Part shown: positions 35,219 to 45,824 of the stretch, in pieces
Numbering within the stretch: position 1 is the stretch's first letter
How the letters are laid out: the number at the start of each line of letters is the position of its first letter
Assembly: GCA_037200685.1 (NCBI GenBank)
Contig: JBBCIG010000016.1
Span: forward strand, 372,001-436,000
Source: JAJKIP01 sp037200685
GTDB taxonomy: Bacteria > Bacteroidota > Bacteroidia > Chitinophagales > Chitinophagaceae
Direction of reading: 5' to 3'
Length of the DNA: 64,000 nt
Program-made: the position numbers and the translations under genes
Notes under the pieces: model-generated
The model's database searches: none
What the model was told of the DNA's origin: nothing
Seen by the model: the letters and a program-made list of their open reading frames with translations, nothing else

Positions 35219-35563
35219 ACCTTGAATGATTCTGTCAGGCGTTCAAATTCCTTTTTTCACCTGGTGCATACCGATAGCGCCGCCCATAAAACCGCTGGCA
35301 TCTTTCTGCACCATTACAGAAAAAACGTTGTTCTCACTTTTAATGGCTACAAACATTTTAAAGTATTTCCAAAAAGGCGCCTAAGATGGCCCGTAAAGCT
35401 TTATTGCCTTTTGTATAAATTTTTCCGCCTTTATCTTCTCCTTTATATTTATAACCTTCGGAGGAAAAAAATAGTTGAGTTTATTGTCCAACTCTTCCTT
35501 CGTGCAGTTAGTGAAATTATAAACAAAACGATCTTTGGCGAAGTCAACTAAGGTGGCGTTCAT
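35219..35563 (-). pseudogene. Small hypothetical protein downstream of the beta-oxidation gene, frameshifted
   Basis: The start MNATLVDFAKDRFVYNFTNCTKEEL is followed, after frame changes, by YKYKGEDKGGKIYTKGNKAL and then MFVAIKSENNVFSVMVQKDASGFMGGAIGMHQVKKG. The pieces align to a continuous protein of about 110 residues. I do not recognise the family. The precise end is uncertain because the last frames run to different stops between about 35140 and 35240. It is 41 bp downstream of the fadB-like gene on the same strand. The frame breaks are like those in its neighbour. Confidence 0.4.
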
Positions 35564-35604
35564 AAAAATTAAGTTTGGTTATTATTTAAAGATATGCAAG
35601 TGTA

Positions 35605-38018
35605 CTAATTTCTTACAGGTTTACCCGTCTTTATCACACTCTGTATCCTTTCCAGCGTTTTCTTCTCCCCGCATAAAGATAAAAAAGCTTCCCTTTCAAG
35701 GTCCAATAAATATTGTTTCGGAAACAAATGTCGGCTCACTGAGATCGCCACCGCACATGACGTAGGCTAATTTCTTTGCTACCACTACATCATGATCAGT
35801 AGCATAGTTGGCCCCGCCACATTCCGTTGATGCCGGCATATAAAGCGCCAAGTGCAGACTGCCCTAATACTTTTACATCTTTTCTTTGAACCGGTGCGGT
35901 ATAACCACTGTCAAAAAATTTCAATCACTGATTTTTTGCCTCTGCGATTCTTCGTCCCTGGTTGATAACTATTTCATCCAATCCTTTTCTATAAATACCA
36001 AGAGCAAAACCTTCATGCGCTGAAGTTGCCACCTCGCTGTAGCGATCGTTAAGAAACGGTTTTTTAATGTGATCGTTTCTGGTTCATCTTCGTGCATTTC
36101 ATCCGATGACCTTAATGTAAACTCTTTCGTACCACCGCCCACCGGGAATTAATCCTACTCCCAACTCGACTAACCCTGTATATGTTCCGCAGCGGGGCAA
36201 CATTTATCCGAATGCAAACTTAATTCGCAGGCGCCACCCCAGTGCTAAACCATGCGGTGCCAACCACCACAGGTATGGAAGAATACCCTTGCCCTCATCA
36301 TTGTATTCTGGAAAAGCCGGATCGCCATATCCAGTTCATCATATTCCTGGTCAATCGCTAACATAAAGATCATTCCCACATTAGCGCCGGCACTGAAGTT
36401 TCCTCCTTCATTGGCGATAACTAATCTTTATAATCTTTTTCCGCCTTATCAATCGAAGTTTGAATACCGCTTAATACGTCACCACCAATCGTTCCCATCT
36501 TGGTGAACCACTGCAAACCCAGCACATCATTTCCCAAATCATACAAGCGGCAGCTATTATTTTTCCAAACATTTTGTCCTGGTAATTACTCATTATAATA
36601 AATGAGGTCACCGCCCGGTATTAATTTATATGTTTTAGATGCAGGATCATAACTGAATTTTTTCCCCGCTTCAATTTTATAAAATGATTTGTTGCCTGCT
36701 GCCAGCATTTCATCAACCCATACAGCTACCTTTGTAACCAGCATCTTTCATCGCTTTCGTTGTTCTTTCTACACCTAACACATCCCAACTTTCAAAAGCG
36801 CCGATCTCCCAGCCAAACCAGCCATCATCGCCATCATCAACTCTGTAGACTTCATCGCTTATTTCAGGAATGCGGTGAGAGATATAAGAAAAATAAACCA
36901 TAATGAAAATGACGATAAAATTCTCCTGCTTTATCTTGTCCGGCTACCAGCATTTTTAACCGCTGGTTAAGATCATCAATTGGTTTCGCAGCTTCAACAC
37001 TTGCAAATTTTGATTTCGTTCTTGTTTTATATTCTAATGTTTTAAGGTCAAGTACCTGTATTTCTTTATCAGACTTTCTTTCTTCGGGGCTTCCTTGTGT
37101 TACAGGTAATTTTATTTTTTTAAAAAAACCTTGTCCTGTTTTATCACCCAGCCAGTTATTTTCTGCTACTTTATTCAGCCATGATGGAATAATAAATGAT
37201 GCCCCTTGCTTCATCATCCGGGCGGTTATCGTAAACGCCTTTGGCCACTTTTATCAAAGTATCTATACCCACCACATCGGCAGTCCTGAATGTCGCTGAT
37301 TTTGGGCCGGCCGATAATTGGGGCCGGTCAATGCATCTACTTCATCAATCGATAATCCTAACTTATCAACCAAACCAAAAATCGCCATGATGCTGTACAC
37401 ACCAATGCGGTTTGCGATGAATGCAGGCGTGTCTTTGCAGAGCACAGTAGTTTTTCCAAGAATTAAATCTCCGTAATGCATTAAGAAATCAACCACTTCC
37501 TGGTCAGTATGCGGCGTTGGAATGATTTCCAGTAGTCGTAAATAACCGCGGAGGATTAAAAAAGTGTGTACCGCAAAAATGTTTTTTAAAATCATCGCTT
37601 CTTCCTTCCGTCATTAAATGAATAGGAATACCCGAAGTATTGGAAGTGATCAATGTGCCCGGTTTGCGGAATTGCTCTACTTTTCAAAAATGATCTTTTA
37701 ATATCTAATCTCTCTACTACTACTTCGATGATCCAATCATATGTAGCAATCCTCTTTCATATTATCATCAAAGTTCCCGGTCGTAATTTTTTTTATTACA
37801 TCTTTATGATAAACAGGAGAGGGATTACTTTTTATGGCGGCAGTCAATGCATCGTTCACTAATTTATTTCTTTCAGCAGGTTTTGTGCTTTCTGTTGCTT
37901 CTTTGGGAACCATATCTAATAACAAAACCTGTAAGCCAACCCCTGCAAAATGACAGGCGATTCTTGACCCCATCACGCCACTACCCAGCACGGCTACTTT
38001 CTTTATATTTCTTTTCAT
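35605..38018 (-). pseudogene. 3-hydroxyacyl-CoA dehydrogenase/enoyl-CoA hydratase family protein, many frameshifts
   Basis: The N-terminus MKRNIKKVAVLGSGVMGSRIA has the Rossmann NAD-binding motif GxGxMG. Further pieces in other frames are PRYLRLLEIIPTPHTDQEVV, GKTTVLCKDTPAFIANRIGV, LGLSIDEVDALTGP and IGAFESWDVLG, ending with ERIQSVIKTGKPVRN just before the stop at 35605. Taken together they span about 800 residues, the size of the bifunctional dehydrogenase/hydratase of fatty-acid beta-oxidation common in Bacteroidota. At least ten frame changes are required, many in homopolymers. Either the gene is a decayed copy or this segment was not polished. The flanking AsmA-like gene (3.8 kb) is intact. 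Confidence 0.75.
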
Positions 38019-38113
38019 AATAACGGTATGATCAAATTAGTTAGTTAAACAACTATTCTTCTGTGAAGGTAAGGAAAAAGGATTTTTTGAAAAGAGGGAA
38101 GCAAAAATTAATT

Positions 38114-41100
38114 CTAACCCAGCGGGGTTGGTAATAGCTTGAATTCTTTGATTTCTTTTTTATAACGGCGTAGTTCTTTCCGGTCTTTTTTAAACCGGAC
38201 GCTGCTGCTGATACCGCTCATTGTTATTTTAACAATATAATTCATAGGCGACCTGTTTTTCCATCGCCTGAAAATCACCGAATTGATTTTGTCCTTGTTG
38301 CCATTTTTCACAATAAGATTGGCAAGCAGGGTTATAATTCCTGCTGTTGGCTGTAGCTTATCATTTTTCACTTTGTATACTTTCACTTTGAGATCATGAT
38401 AAGCCATTATCATTTTTCCATAAGCGATATCATCATTGCCTGTCACCTGCATATATAATGTATCAAGCTTCCCTGATTTTAATTCTACAGAGGCAAGCGG
38501 TATCAACACCGGGTTTAATACGGTGACATCCGCGGGGCTCATATTTCCCGTCATTAAAAAACCACCCAGGGGATCTGCATAAGATTCTTTTACAGTTAAC
38601 CGTGTAAAAATAGAATCCTGGATAAGGCCGGATACTTGTATATATAAACTGTCTGTCTCAGTATAATCGTGATTATTTACGTTAGTGATATATCCATTAA
38701 GATTGGAAACAATTATTTTCCCGGAAGCATTTGTTTTATCATTCAATTCAATGTATTCAACTTTTGTATTGCTAAGATCAACGCTATCAGCCTCCAAATG
38801 CGCAGGGAATTTCTTTAAAGAATTTACAGGTAATGCCTTGATGAGACCGGGTTGCAATGATTTTCTTTTATCACGAAATCCCGTGAGGGAACCATTATTT
38901 ATTTTTATCACACCAAGGGCAAGAACAGTGTCTTTGATATACCGGTCAATATCAAAAGGCCCGAAATTAATAGCCCCGGTCCTTATGGTAGTGTAATCCG
39001 ACTGGTAAGGTTGAAAAGTGATATATGCATCTCTTTCTTTGGCTGGCCGGTAATAAATTGAATCTGTTGAAAAGAATTTTGTTTTTTTATTATACCCGGC
39101 ATTGTACCAATAAAGTCGGTCCTTATCATTTATATAGCTGCCTGTAATTTCTTTAAGATTAAAATCAGTGTTTTGTTTTACTACATCACGGAGGTTTAAC
39201 AAAGAAGAAGAGCTGATGGCAAAATCAGTTAATTGCGCTGTTGTGATGGTGAGCTTCCCGCCTTTTTTATCAATACTTTCTAAAATAAAATTGGTGGCAT
39301 TCAGATTTGCCACAGTTCCCTGCCAATCCCATGCATTGATTTCATTTTGATGTATTTTTAAATCATTAACAGTCGCAATAATTTTTCCATCACCGGCATT
39401 GAACGATCTTCCTTTCGGGTTGGTATAAATAAAATTGTTTATGGAGAAAAGAAGCTGATCGGCGGAGAAGCCATTTGCTTCATTTATCTTCACATTGGTT
39501 AATTCAAATGTATTATTGTCCCCGTTATTTTTCCATGTCAATGCAGCGGTTCCTTTATCATTTGTATTAATAAAAGATAAATCCGGCTGCAGGATGATCA
39601 GTTTATTAATATTTGCATCGGGCAAGTTGGCCTTTTTCTCACTGCCTTCTGAATTATTCAATCTTAATTTAATAACCGGTTTTAAAAGCGTGACGGCGTC
39701 AACATAAATTTTATCATTAATGATCGAATTGATATCCGGTGTGAAATTTATAGACGGTGTATTGATATAAATCGAATCATCCGCAGTATTGCTGGCATAT
39801 AAAAAATTTTTAAAAGAGGAGGATTGATGGTCCGCAACCTGCAGGTCTTTTATAATTAAACTAAAAGAACTATCGCTTACTGTGAGGTCGCTCCCAGTTG
39901 TTACCAGTTTTTCTAATTGTATTTTTTCATTTGTCGATGATATTTCATCTGCAGACAAAGTATGGAGCAGTACGGACAACTTCCTGTTGCCATTATCTGT
40001 GGTTATGTTTGTATTATCACCTTTTACTTGTTTTAATACAAAATTTCCGGAAAGCGTTTTGCTTTTCTGCTGGAAAGAAGAAAGATGAATATCCGCCTTT
40101 CTCCAGTTGATGCCATTCACAGTCACCTGTTGAAGATCATCGTCAATGATCATTGATTGAATAGCCACATCGTCCGCAAGAATGTCTATGTCATTTTTAT
40201 TTTTAACACGGATATTTCCTGCTTTTAATTTGTTATTTGTTCCCGTGAACTGAATGTCGGAAAGTTCAGCAGTGAGATCATTCATTTTAAAATAACCTTT
40301 CTTAAAATTGAAACCGGTTATGGATTGGCGGATACTGCTTGCTTTTTTCGCATCGGTCAATCGCTGGCCCAGTACGAATATATCAGCTGTTTCTAACTGC
40401 ACCCGGATATTATTTTTAAACAAAAGATTTACCCGTCCATCAATAATATCAAGATTATGCAATTGCAAAATGCTCCCGATTGTTCCAAGTGTTTGGAAAA
40501 TATTTTTCTTTCCTCTGTCGCTGCGTGTAAAATCATAATTAATAACCGGCCGGAATAAGGTGACGTTTTTCGCTTTCAATTGCTGGTTAAATACAAGATC
40601 ATCCCATGATAAACCCTGTAACTCGAATTGTGACATGACCAGGTGGTTAACAACTTTATTATTCTCCAATTCCTGGTAAGCGAAATTACTCAGGCTGATG
40701 CGGTCATTCTTAATAAGGATGCTGTCAAACTGCATGGCATAGGTACTGTCCCGTAAAAAATTTTCATAGTTATGTATGGCCATTACAAATTTGTCTACCA
40801 TCACCTGCCGGGCGGCTTCTTTTTTTATACGTAATCCCTGCAATTCAAAATTGTTGTTATCGGAAGTGAAAGAACTCGGTCGTCCCTCTCTCGTAGCATT
40901 GATATCAAAAGATCCGTTTTGTACCGTGACGAACGCCAATTGCATATCACCCATTAGCTGCTGCACCATTTCATCCAGTCGCGGTGATTTCCCCTCGCCG
41001 GTGCGTTTTATTAAATCTACATTCAGTAAAAAACGGGGATTGATGCAATAAACAGAATCAGCTTTGATCGTTTCCCGTTGGTACAATGTATCAAAATTGA

Positions 41101-41935
41101 TATTCGTCATTTTCAATTTATCAAAGAAAATACTGAATGCCGCAGAGGCGCTATCGCCTTTGTCTGCCGAAATAGTACAACTGTCAAATTCCGCTACACG
41201 GTTTAATATATTGACATGAAAATTTGTGAAGCTGAGCCGGTGTCTGCCATCAGGGAAAAAAATATTCTGGTGATGCGTATTTAATTCAACATTGTCACTG
41301 AATAATATTTTGTCCCTTGTAGCCAGGCTGGATGTGTCCACTTCCAAATTATCAAGCCGTAAATCAATATTGGTGATAGCCACAGGGATTTCACCGGGCT
41401 TTGTTTTATTAACTAGTTTAAACTTTCCGTTTTGCACCTGGAAGCGGGTTACCTGTAACACTCTTAATCCATCTTGTATGGAATTATATATTTTTCCCAT
41501 TTCCTGCGGCAGCGACATAGCCGTATCGTTTCTTGCTGCCGTATCTTTTGCACGCAATCTCGTTACTACGATATCCGGGTCAATAAAATGCAGGGAGTCG
41601 AACAGGATTTTCTTCTCAAAAATAAGCGGCCATATTTTCTTCACCTGTACACGGATAGTCTTTACAGTAAAACGATAGGATGTAGATGCCGTCAGTGTAT
41701 CTGTGGAATAAAAAACCGCATTGCGCAGTTCCATCTTATTGCTGAACCAGTTGAACTTGAATTTTTTTATTTCCAGCTTCAACTTGCCATTTGATCTTGA
41801 ATCAACTAAATTTTCTATTAAACCTTCTACGTGATGGATGAACCAAAAATGAAAAGCGATCAGCAATACGGTTATACTGCCGAGAAAATATGCGAGGAAC
41901 TTGAGGACCTTTTTTCTAAAACGGTTTGTCGCCAA
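38114..41935 (-). CDS. AsmA-like large membrane-anchored envelope protein
   Basis: A 1273-residue protein with one N-terminal transmembrane helix (about 13-30, FLAYFLGSITVLLIAFHFWF) and a huge beta-rich periplasmic part. It has recurring segments such as FQVQNGKFKLVNKT, NLDIIDGRVNLLFKN and INFGPFDIDRYIKDTVLALG that resemble the repeated strands of AsmA/TamB-like lipid-transfer proteins. The C-terminal YGKMIMAYHDLKVKVYKV followed by a basic tail is typical of Bacteroidota members. It probably bridges inner and outer membranes or affects outer-membrane lipid homeostasis. The intact frame over 3.8 kb contrasts with its left neighbour. Its distance to metG (116 bp) suggests separate promoters. 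Confidence 0.75.
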   Translation of the reverse strand: MATNRFRKKVLKFLAYFLGSITVLLIAFHFWFIHHVEGLIENLVDSRSNGKLKLEIKKFKFNWFSNKMELRNAVFYSTDTLTASTSYRFTVKTIRVQVKKIWPLIFEKKILFDSLHFIDPDIVVTRLRAKDTAARNDTAMSLPQEMGKIYNSIQDGLRVLQVTRFQVQNGKFKLVNKTKPGEIPVAITNIDLRLDNLEVDTSSLATRDKILFSDNVELNTHHQNIFFPDGRHRLSFTNFHVNILNRVAEFDSCTISADKGDSASAAFSIFFDKLKMTNINFDTLYQRETIKADSVYCINPRFLLNVDLIKRTGEGKSPRLDEMVQQLMGDMQLAFVTVQNGSFDINATREGRPSSFTSDNNNFELQGLRIKKEAARQVMVDKFVMAIHNYENFLRDSTYAMQFDSILIKNDRISLSNFAYQELENNKVVNHLVMSQFELQGLSWDDLVFNQQLKAKNVTLFRPVINYDFTRSDRGKKNIFQTLGTIGSILQLHNLDIIDGRVNLLFKNNIRVQLETADIFVLGQRLTDAKKASSIRQSITGFNFKKGYFKMNDLTAELSDIQFTGTNNKLKAGNIRVKNKNDIDILADDVAIQSMIIDDDLQQVTVNGINWRKADIHLSSFQQKSKTLSGNFVLKQVKGDNTNITTDNGNRKLSVLLHTLSADEISSTNEKIQLEKLVTTGSDLTVSDSSFSLIIKDLQVADHQSSSFKNFLYASNTADDSIYINTPSINFTPDINSIINDKIYVDAVTLLKPVIKLRLNNSEGSEKKANLPDANINKLIILQPDLSFINTNDKGTAALTWKNNGDNNTFELTNVKINEANGFSADQLLFSINNFIYTNPKGRSFNAGDGKIIATVNDLKIHQNEINAWDWQGTVANLNATNFILESIDKKGGKLTITTAQLTDFAISSSSLLNLRDVVKQNTDFNLKEITGSYINDKDRLYWYNAGYNKKTKFFSTDSIYYRPAKERDAYITFQPYQSDYTTIRTGAINFGPFDIDRYIKDTVLALGVIKINNGSLTGFRDKRKSLQPGLIKALPVNSLKKFPAHLEADSVDLSNTKVEYIELNDKTNASGKIIVSNLNGYITNVNNHDYTETDSLYIQVSGLIQDSIFTRLTVKESYADPLGGFLMTGNMSPADVTVLNPVLIPLASVELKSGKLDTLYMQVTGNDDIAYGKMIMAYHDLKVKVYKVKNDKLQPTAGIITLLANLIVKNGNKDKINSVIFRRWKNRSPMNYIVKITMSGISSSVRFKKDRKELRRYKKEIKEFKLLPTPLG

Positions 41936-42051
41936 GGTGCGGAAATGATTAAGATTTGAATTTACCGAAATTCATCGGGTTAAAAAACATAAAACTGGCG
42001 AACAAACTGTTAGATATGATAATATGAAGAAAATTGGCTAAGAAATTACCA

Positions 42052-44184
42052 TTAACTCACGGATGAGCCATTTGCCATCGCTTCATCGGGATTAATAAAT
42101 TTTAATTTACCATCCGCATCTTCCGCCATTAATATCATTCCATTGCTTTCAATACCTTTCATTTTTCTGGGCGCCAGGTTAGCAACGATCACTACCTGTT
42201 TGCCAATGACATCTTCCGGTTTAAAATGCATTGCAATACCCGATACAATTGTTCTTTTTTCAAAACCAAGGTCCACTTCCAGTTTCAATAATTTATCCGC
42301 CTTTTGAACTTTCTCTGCGACAAGAATAGTTCCAACTTTCAAATCCAGTTTTGCAAAGTCGTCGTATTGAATTACTGGTTTCTTGTTACTGGTTACTGGT
42401 TGCTGGTTCTCGGTAACTGGTAACCCGGAACTTGTAACGGGTTTTATCATTCCTGATTTTAATTTTTCAATTTGAAAGGTTATTTCTTCATTTTCAATTT
42501 TCCTGAAAAGCAATTGCGGTTCTCTTAAACTATAACCAACACTCAGCAATTTCAACTTGCCTGCATTTTCCCAATCCAGCATTTTGTCCACCACTTTCAT
42601 CATGTGCAGTAATGTCTTTGCTGTATTTGGTAAAAACGGATTTATAAAAACAGCAAGATTAGCCGTCAATTGTAAACAAAGATGAAGACAGTTATCAATC
42701 AATTTTTGATTGTCAAGGCTTGTGCTTTGTTCCTTGTCGCTTGAAACTTTTTTCCACGGTTCTTTCTTTTGCATGTATTGATTGCCTTTGCGTGAAAGAT
42801 CAATCACTTCATACAATGCCTCCCGGAATTTAAACTGCTCTAATAAATTTTCAACTTTAGTTTTCGTGTTTTCAATATCAGTCATCAACGTCTTGTCGAT
42901 ATCGTCCAATATTTCCACATGCAGCTTCGGCACTTTGCCATTGCATAATTTATGCATCAGCACAAATGTCCTGTTCACAAAATTTCCAAAAATGGAAACG
43001 AGCTCGCTGTTCACCGCATCCTGGAAACCTTTCCACGTAAATTCACTGTCTTTTGTTTCAGGTGCAATCTGTGTAAGATAATAACGCAGCATGTCCACGC
43101 ATTGCCCGCCGCCGTTATCCTTTTTTACAAAGTCAGTAATATAATCTCTCATCTCCAGCTTCCAGTTGCGGCTGGTGCTCATCTTATCACCTTCGAGGTT
43201 CAGGAATTCGTTGGCAGGAACATTCTCCGGTAAAACATTGCCATGCAAGCGCAACATCACCGGGAAGATGATGCAATGAAATACAATATTATCCTTGCCG
43301 ATAAAATGAACAAGCTTCGTATCCTGGTCGTACCAATACGGTTTCCAGTCTTTGTTATTATTAATCGCCCATTGTTTGGTAGCGCTGATATAACCGATCG
43401 GGGCATCAAACCATACATACAATACTTTTCCTTCTGCATCTTTTAACGGCACTTTTATTCCCCAATCCAAATCTCTCGTCACGGCCCTTGATTGCAAACC
43501 GCCTTCTATCCAACTTTTGCATTGGCCCACAACAGTAGCACGCCAATCATCTTTATGCTCTTTCAATATCCACTGCCGTAAAAAATCTTCATGTTTTCCC
43601 AATGGCAAATACCAATGTGTTGTTTTTCTTTTGACCGGTGGTTTGCCGCTCAAAGTGCTGACAGGGTTTATTAATTCATCAGGGCTTAATGTCGATCCGC
43701 AATTTTCGCATTGATCACCAAAAGCCCTGTCGCTTCCGCAAACCGGGCAGGTTCCTTTTATATAACGGTCAGCTAAAAATGTTTTCGCTTCTTCATCATA
43801 ATACTGCTCCGTTTCTTTTGTCTCTAATTCGTTCCTGTCATGCAGGTAAGTAAAAAATTCCCTCGCTGTTTCATGATGCAGCGGTTCACTCGTACGGTGA
43901 TAAATATCGAAGGAAATATCGAGATCAGCGAAATCCTGCTTCATCGCTTCGTGGTATTTATCAATGATAGCACGGGGAGTCGTTCCCTCTTTCATCGCTT
44001 GTATCGGGATAGCGGTGCCATGTTCATCGCTCCCGCACACAAACACTACATCTCTTTTTTGCGCACGGAGGTACCGCACATAAATATCCGCAGGAATATA
44101 AGCGCCTGCCAAATGCCCGACATGTTTTAATCCATTGGCATAGGGCAGCGCTGAAGTAATTAAATATCTTTTGGGTTGATTCAT
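42052..44184 (-). CDS. metG: Methionyl-tRNA synthetase with C-terminal tRNA-binding domain
   Basis: A 710-residue class I synthetase. The start at MNQPKRYLITSALPYANG (44184) is chosen over an upstream in-frame Met because the catalytic N-terminus begins there. Visible motifs: the HIGH-like HVGH, the zinc knuckle CPVCGSDRAFGDQCENC, and the KMSKS-like KMSTS. An EMAPII-like tRNA-binding domain ends the protein (FAKLDLKVGTILVAEKVQKAD, IGKQVVIVANLAPRKMKG). Between the anticodon-binding domain and this module is a linker built of PVTxxxxPVT repeats (PVTSSGLPVTENQQPVTSN). It catalyses charging of tRNA-Met and is essential. Confidence 0.96.
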   Translation of the reverse strand: MNQPKRYLITSALPYANGLKHVGHLAGAYIPADIYVRYLRAQKRDVVFVCGSDEHGTAIPIQAMKEGTTPRAIIDKYHEAMKQDFADLDISFDIYHRTSEPLHHETAREFFTYLHDRNELETKETEQYYDEEAKTFLADRYIKGTCPVCGSDRAFGDQCENCGSTLSPDELINPVSTLSGKPPVKRKTTHWYLPLGKHEDFLRQWILKEHKDDWRATVVGQCKSWIEGGLQSRAVTRDLDWGIKVPLKDAEGKVLYVWFDAPIGYISATKQWAINNNKDWKPYWYDQDTKLVHFIGKDNIVFHCIIFPVMLRLHGNVLPENVPANEFLNLEGDKMSTSRNWKLEMRDYITDFVKKDNGGGQCVDMLRYYLTQIAPETKDSEFTWKGFQDAVNSELVSIFGNFVNRTFVLMHKLCNGKVPKLHVEILDDIDKTLMTDIENTKTKVENLLEQFKFREALYEVIDLSRKGNQYMQKKEPWKKVSSDKEQSTSLDNQKLIDNCLHLCLQLTANLAVFINPFLPNTAKTLLHMMKVVDKMLDWENAGKLKLLSVGYSLREPQLLFRKIENEEITFQIEKLKSGMIKPVTSSGLPVTENQQPVTSNKKPVIQYDDFAKLDLKVGTILVAEKVQKADKLLKLEVDLGFEKRTIVSGIAMHFKPEDVIGKQVVIVANLAPRKMKGIESNGMILMAEDADGKLKFINPDEAMANGSSVS

Positions 44185-44203
44185 TTTTTTGTTTCCAGGC
44201 TTT

Positions 44204-44399
44204 TGTACTACTATCATCGTCTGTTGTTGAGCGAAGCGAAATCCCGATGAAATCGGGACGGCGCAATATTAACCCATCTGTATTACTACTATCATCGTCC
44301 GTTGCGACGCTCCGTTCATCTTTCTGTTCTCTATTCAGCATTTGCGTCGCTCCCGCTAGCTATCGGGACTTGTACTGCATATCGCTATTCAGCATTTGA
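44204..44399 (+). repeat. Dispersed intergenic repeat, copy B
   Basis: A 196-bp copy in the same orientation as copy A. It contains TACTACTATCATCGTCTGTT, AATCCCGATGAAATCGGGAC, a second TACTACTATCATCGTCCGTT unit, and TGTACTGCATATCGCTATTC. It lies between metG and the S66 carboxypeptidase gene, in a 524-bp gap that holds no gene. Confidence 0.7.
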
Positions 44400-44467
44400 C
44401 AGGACTTAACTATAGTTTGCAAAAATAACCAATAAGCGGCAGCGTTGAAAATATTAATGACACTTCA

Positions 44468-44537
44468 AAAATGCTGAATAGAATTACCGAACGATGAAGT
44501 GAGTGACACAACAGACGATGATAGTAGCAATGCAGCT
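44468..44537 (-). repeat. Dispersed intergenic repeat, copy C (reverse)
   Basis: AAAATGCTGAATAGAATTAC and CAGACGATGATAGTAGCAAT are the reverse complement of the ends of copies A and B. Together with copy B it brackets the 68-bp AT-rich segment 44400-44467. Confidence 0.6.
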
Positions 44538-44708
44538 GGCCTTATTAAAAAAACTTCAAAATTCCTGGTTGTTCTGTAATATCTCGGTTTACTTTGTCAT
44601 GCTGAGGTACGAAGCATCTGTATTAGATTCTTCACTTGTCCCCGATAACTATCGGGGCAGGCGGAATAGACAAACTGATTTCCATATCTTAGCTACCGGG
44701 AAAATGAT

Positions 44709-45620
44709 ATGATCAAAACACCTCCATATTTACAAAAAGGCGATACAATCGGTATCGTTTGTCCTTCCGGCTATATGTTAAAGGAGAAAGCTGCGGAATG
44801 CATCCGTGTGCTGCAGGATGAATGGGGCTATAAAGTAAAAATCGGGAAGACGCTGGGCAGTGATTCGGCGACTTATTTTTCGGGAACGGATGAGGAACGC
44901 CTGAATGATTTTCAGCAAATGCTCGATGATGATGAAGTGAAAGCTGTTTTATGCGCCAGGGGCGGTTATGGCATGGTGCGGATCGTGGACAAGATCAATT
45001 TTAAAAAATTTAAGAAGCAGCCGAAATGGATCATTGGCTATAGTGATATCACCATTTTGCATTCGCATCTTTATTCCAATTATTATATTTCTTCTTTGCA
45101 TGCGCCGATGGCCAGCGCATTTAATGATGCGGGGTATATCAACCGGTTTGTGCAATCGTTAAAAAGCGCCGTTGAAGGCGGGACCGCTAAATATACCTGC
45201 GATGCGCATGAGTTTAATAAGAAAGGAGAAGGGATTGGGGAAATAGTTGGCGGTAATCTTTCGCTGCTGGTAAATGCGATAGGAACTGATTCAGATATAA
45301 AAACAAGAGGAAGGATTTTATTTATCGAAGATGTTGGTGAATACCTGTATACTATTGACCGTATGTTTCAGCAATTAAAACGAAGTGGTAAATTAAAAAA
45401 TCTTGCCGGCCTTGTTATCGGGGGATTTACCGATACAAAAGATACCGACCGGCCATTTGGTAAATCGGTATATGAAATTATTCATGATGTGGTGAAAGAA
45501 TATGATTACCCAACTTGTTTTAATTTTCCTGTCAGTCACGGAAAAGAAAACTATGCATTGAAAATAGGAGTAGGTTATAAATTAAAAGTAGCGAGGAGCA
45601 AAGTGCTACTGGAAGAATAA
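44709..45620 (+). CDS. S66-family LD-carboxypeptidase
   Basis: A 303-residue protein of the muramoyltetrapeptide carboxypeptidase (LdcA) family. The serine nucleophile is in KWIIGYSDITILHSHL, the catalytic Glu in FIEDVGEYLYTIDRM and the His in NFPVSHGKENYALKIG. It has no signal peptide, as expected of the cytoplasmic enzyme that trims recycled peptidoglycan tetrapeptides to tripeptides. The N-terminal KGDTIGIVCPSG and ARGGYGMVRIVD motifs are conserved. It stands alone between repeat-rich gaps. Confidence 0.92.
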   Translation: MIKTPPYLQKGDTIGIVCPSGYMLKEKAAECIRVLQDEWGYKVKIGKTLGSDSATYFSGTDEERLNDFQQMLDDDEVKAVLCARGGYGMVRIVDKINFKKFKKQPKWIIGYSDITILHSHLYSNYYISSLHAPMASAFNDAGYINRFVQSLKSAVEGGTAKYTCDAHEFNKKGEGIGEIVGGNLSLLVNAIGTDSDIKTRGRILFIEDVGEYLYTIDRMFQQLKRSGKLKNLAGLVIGGFTDTKDTDRPFGKSVYEIIHDVVKEYDYPTCFNFPVSHGKENYALKIGVGYKLKVARSKVLLEE

Positions 45621-45824
45621 AAAAGCCGCCCCGAACAGGTTTGCATTTATAAAAAAATACAAAAATCCACCGACAATTCATTTTCTGAGAGAATAAAGCG
45701 CTAAAAAAAATCGACTAAAATATCCTTATAATACCGATCAAAAAATCTCACCTGTATCCCTTAACTTCATCCCTATATTTATCAGGACAAGTTTTCCTGA
45801 ATACACCAAAATCATCTAACGATT

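Noticed and set aside
35605..38018. Separate small genes for each open frame in the beta-oxidation region
   Set aside because: All pieces align in order with one ~800-residue dehydrogenase/hydratase, so they are fragments of a single frameshifted gene.
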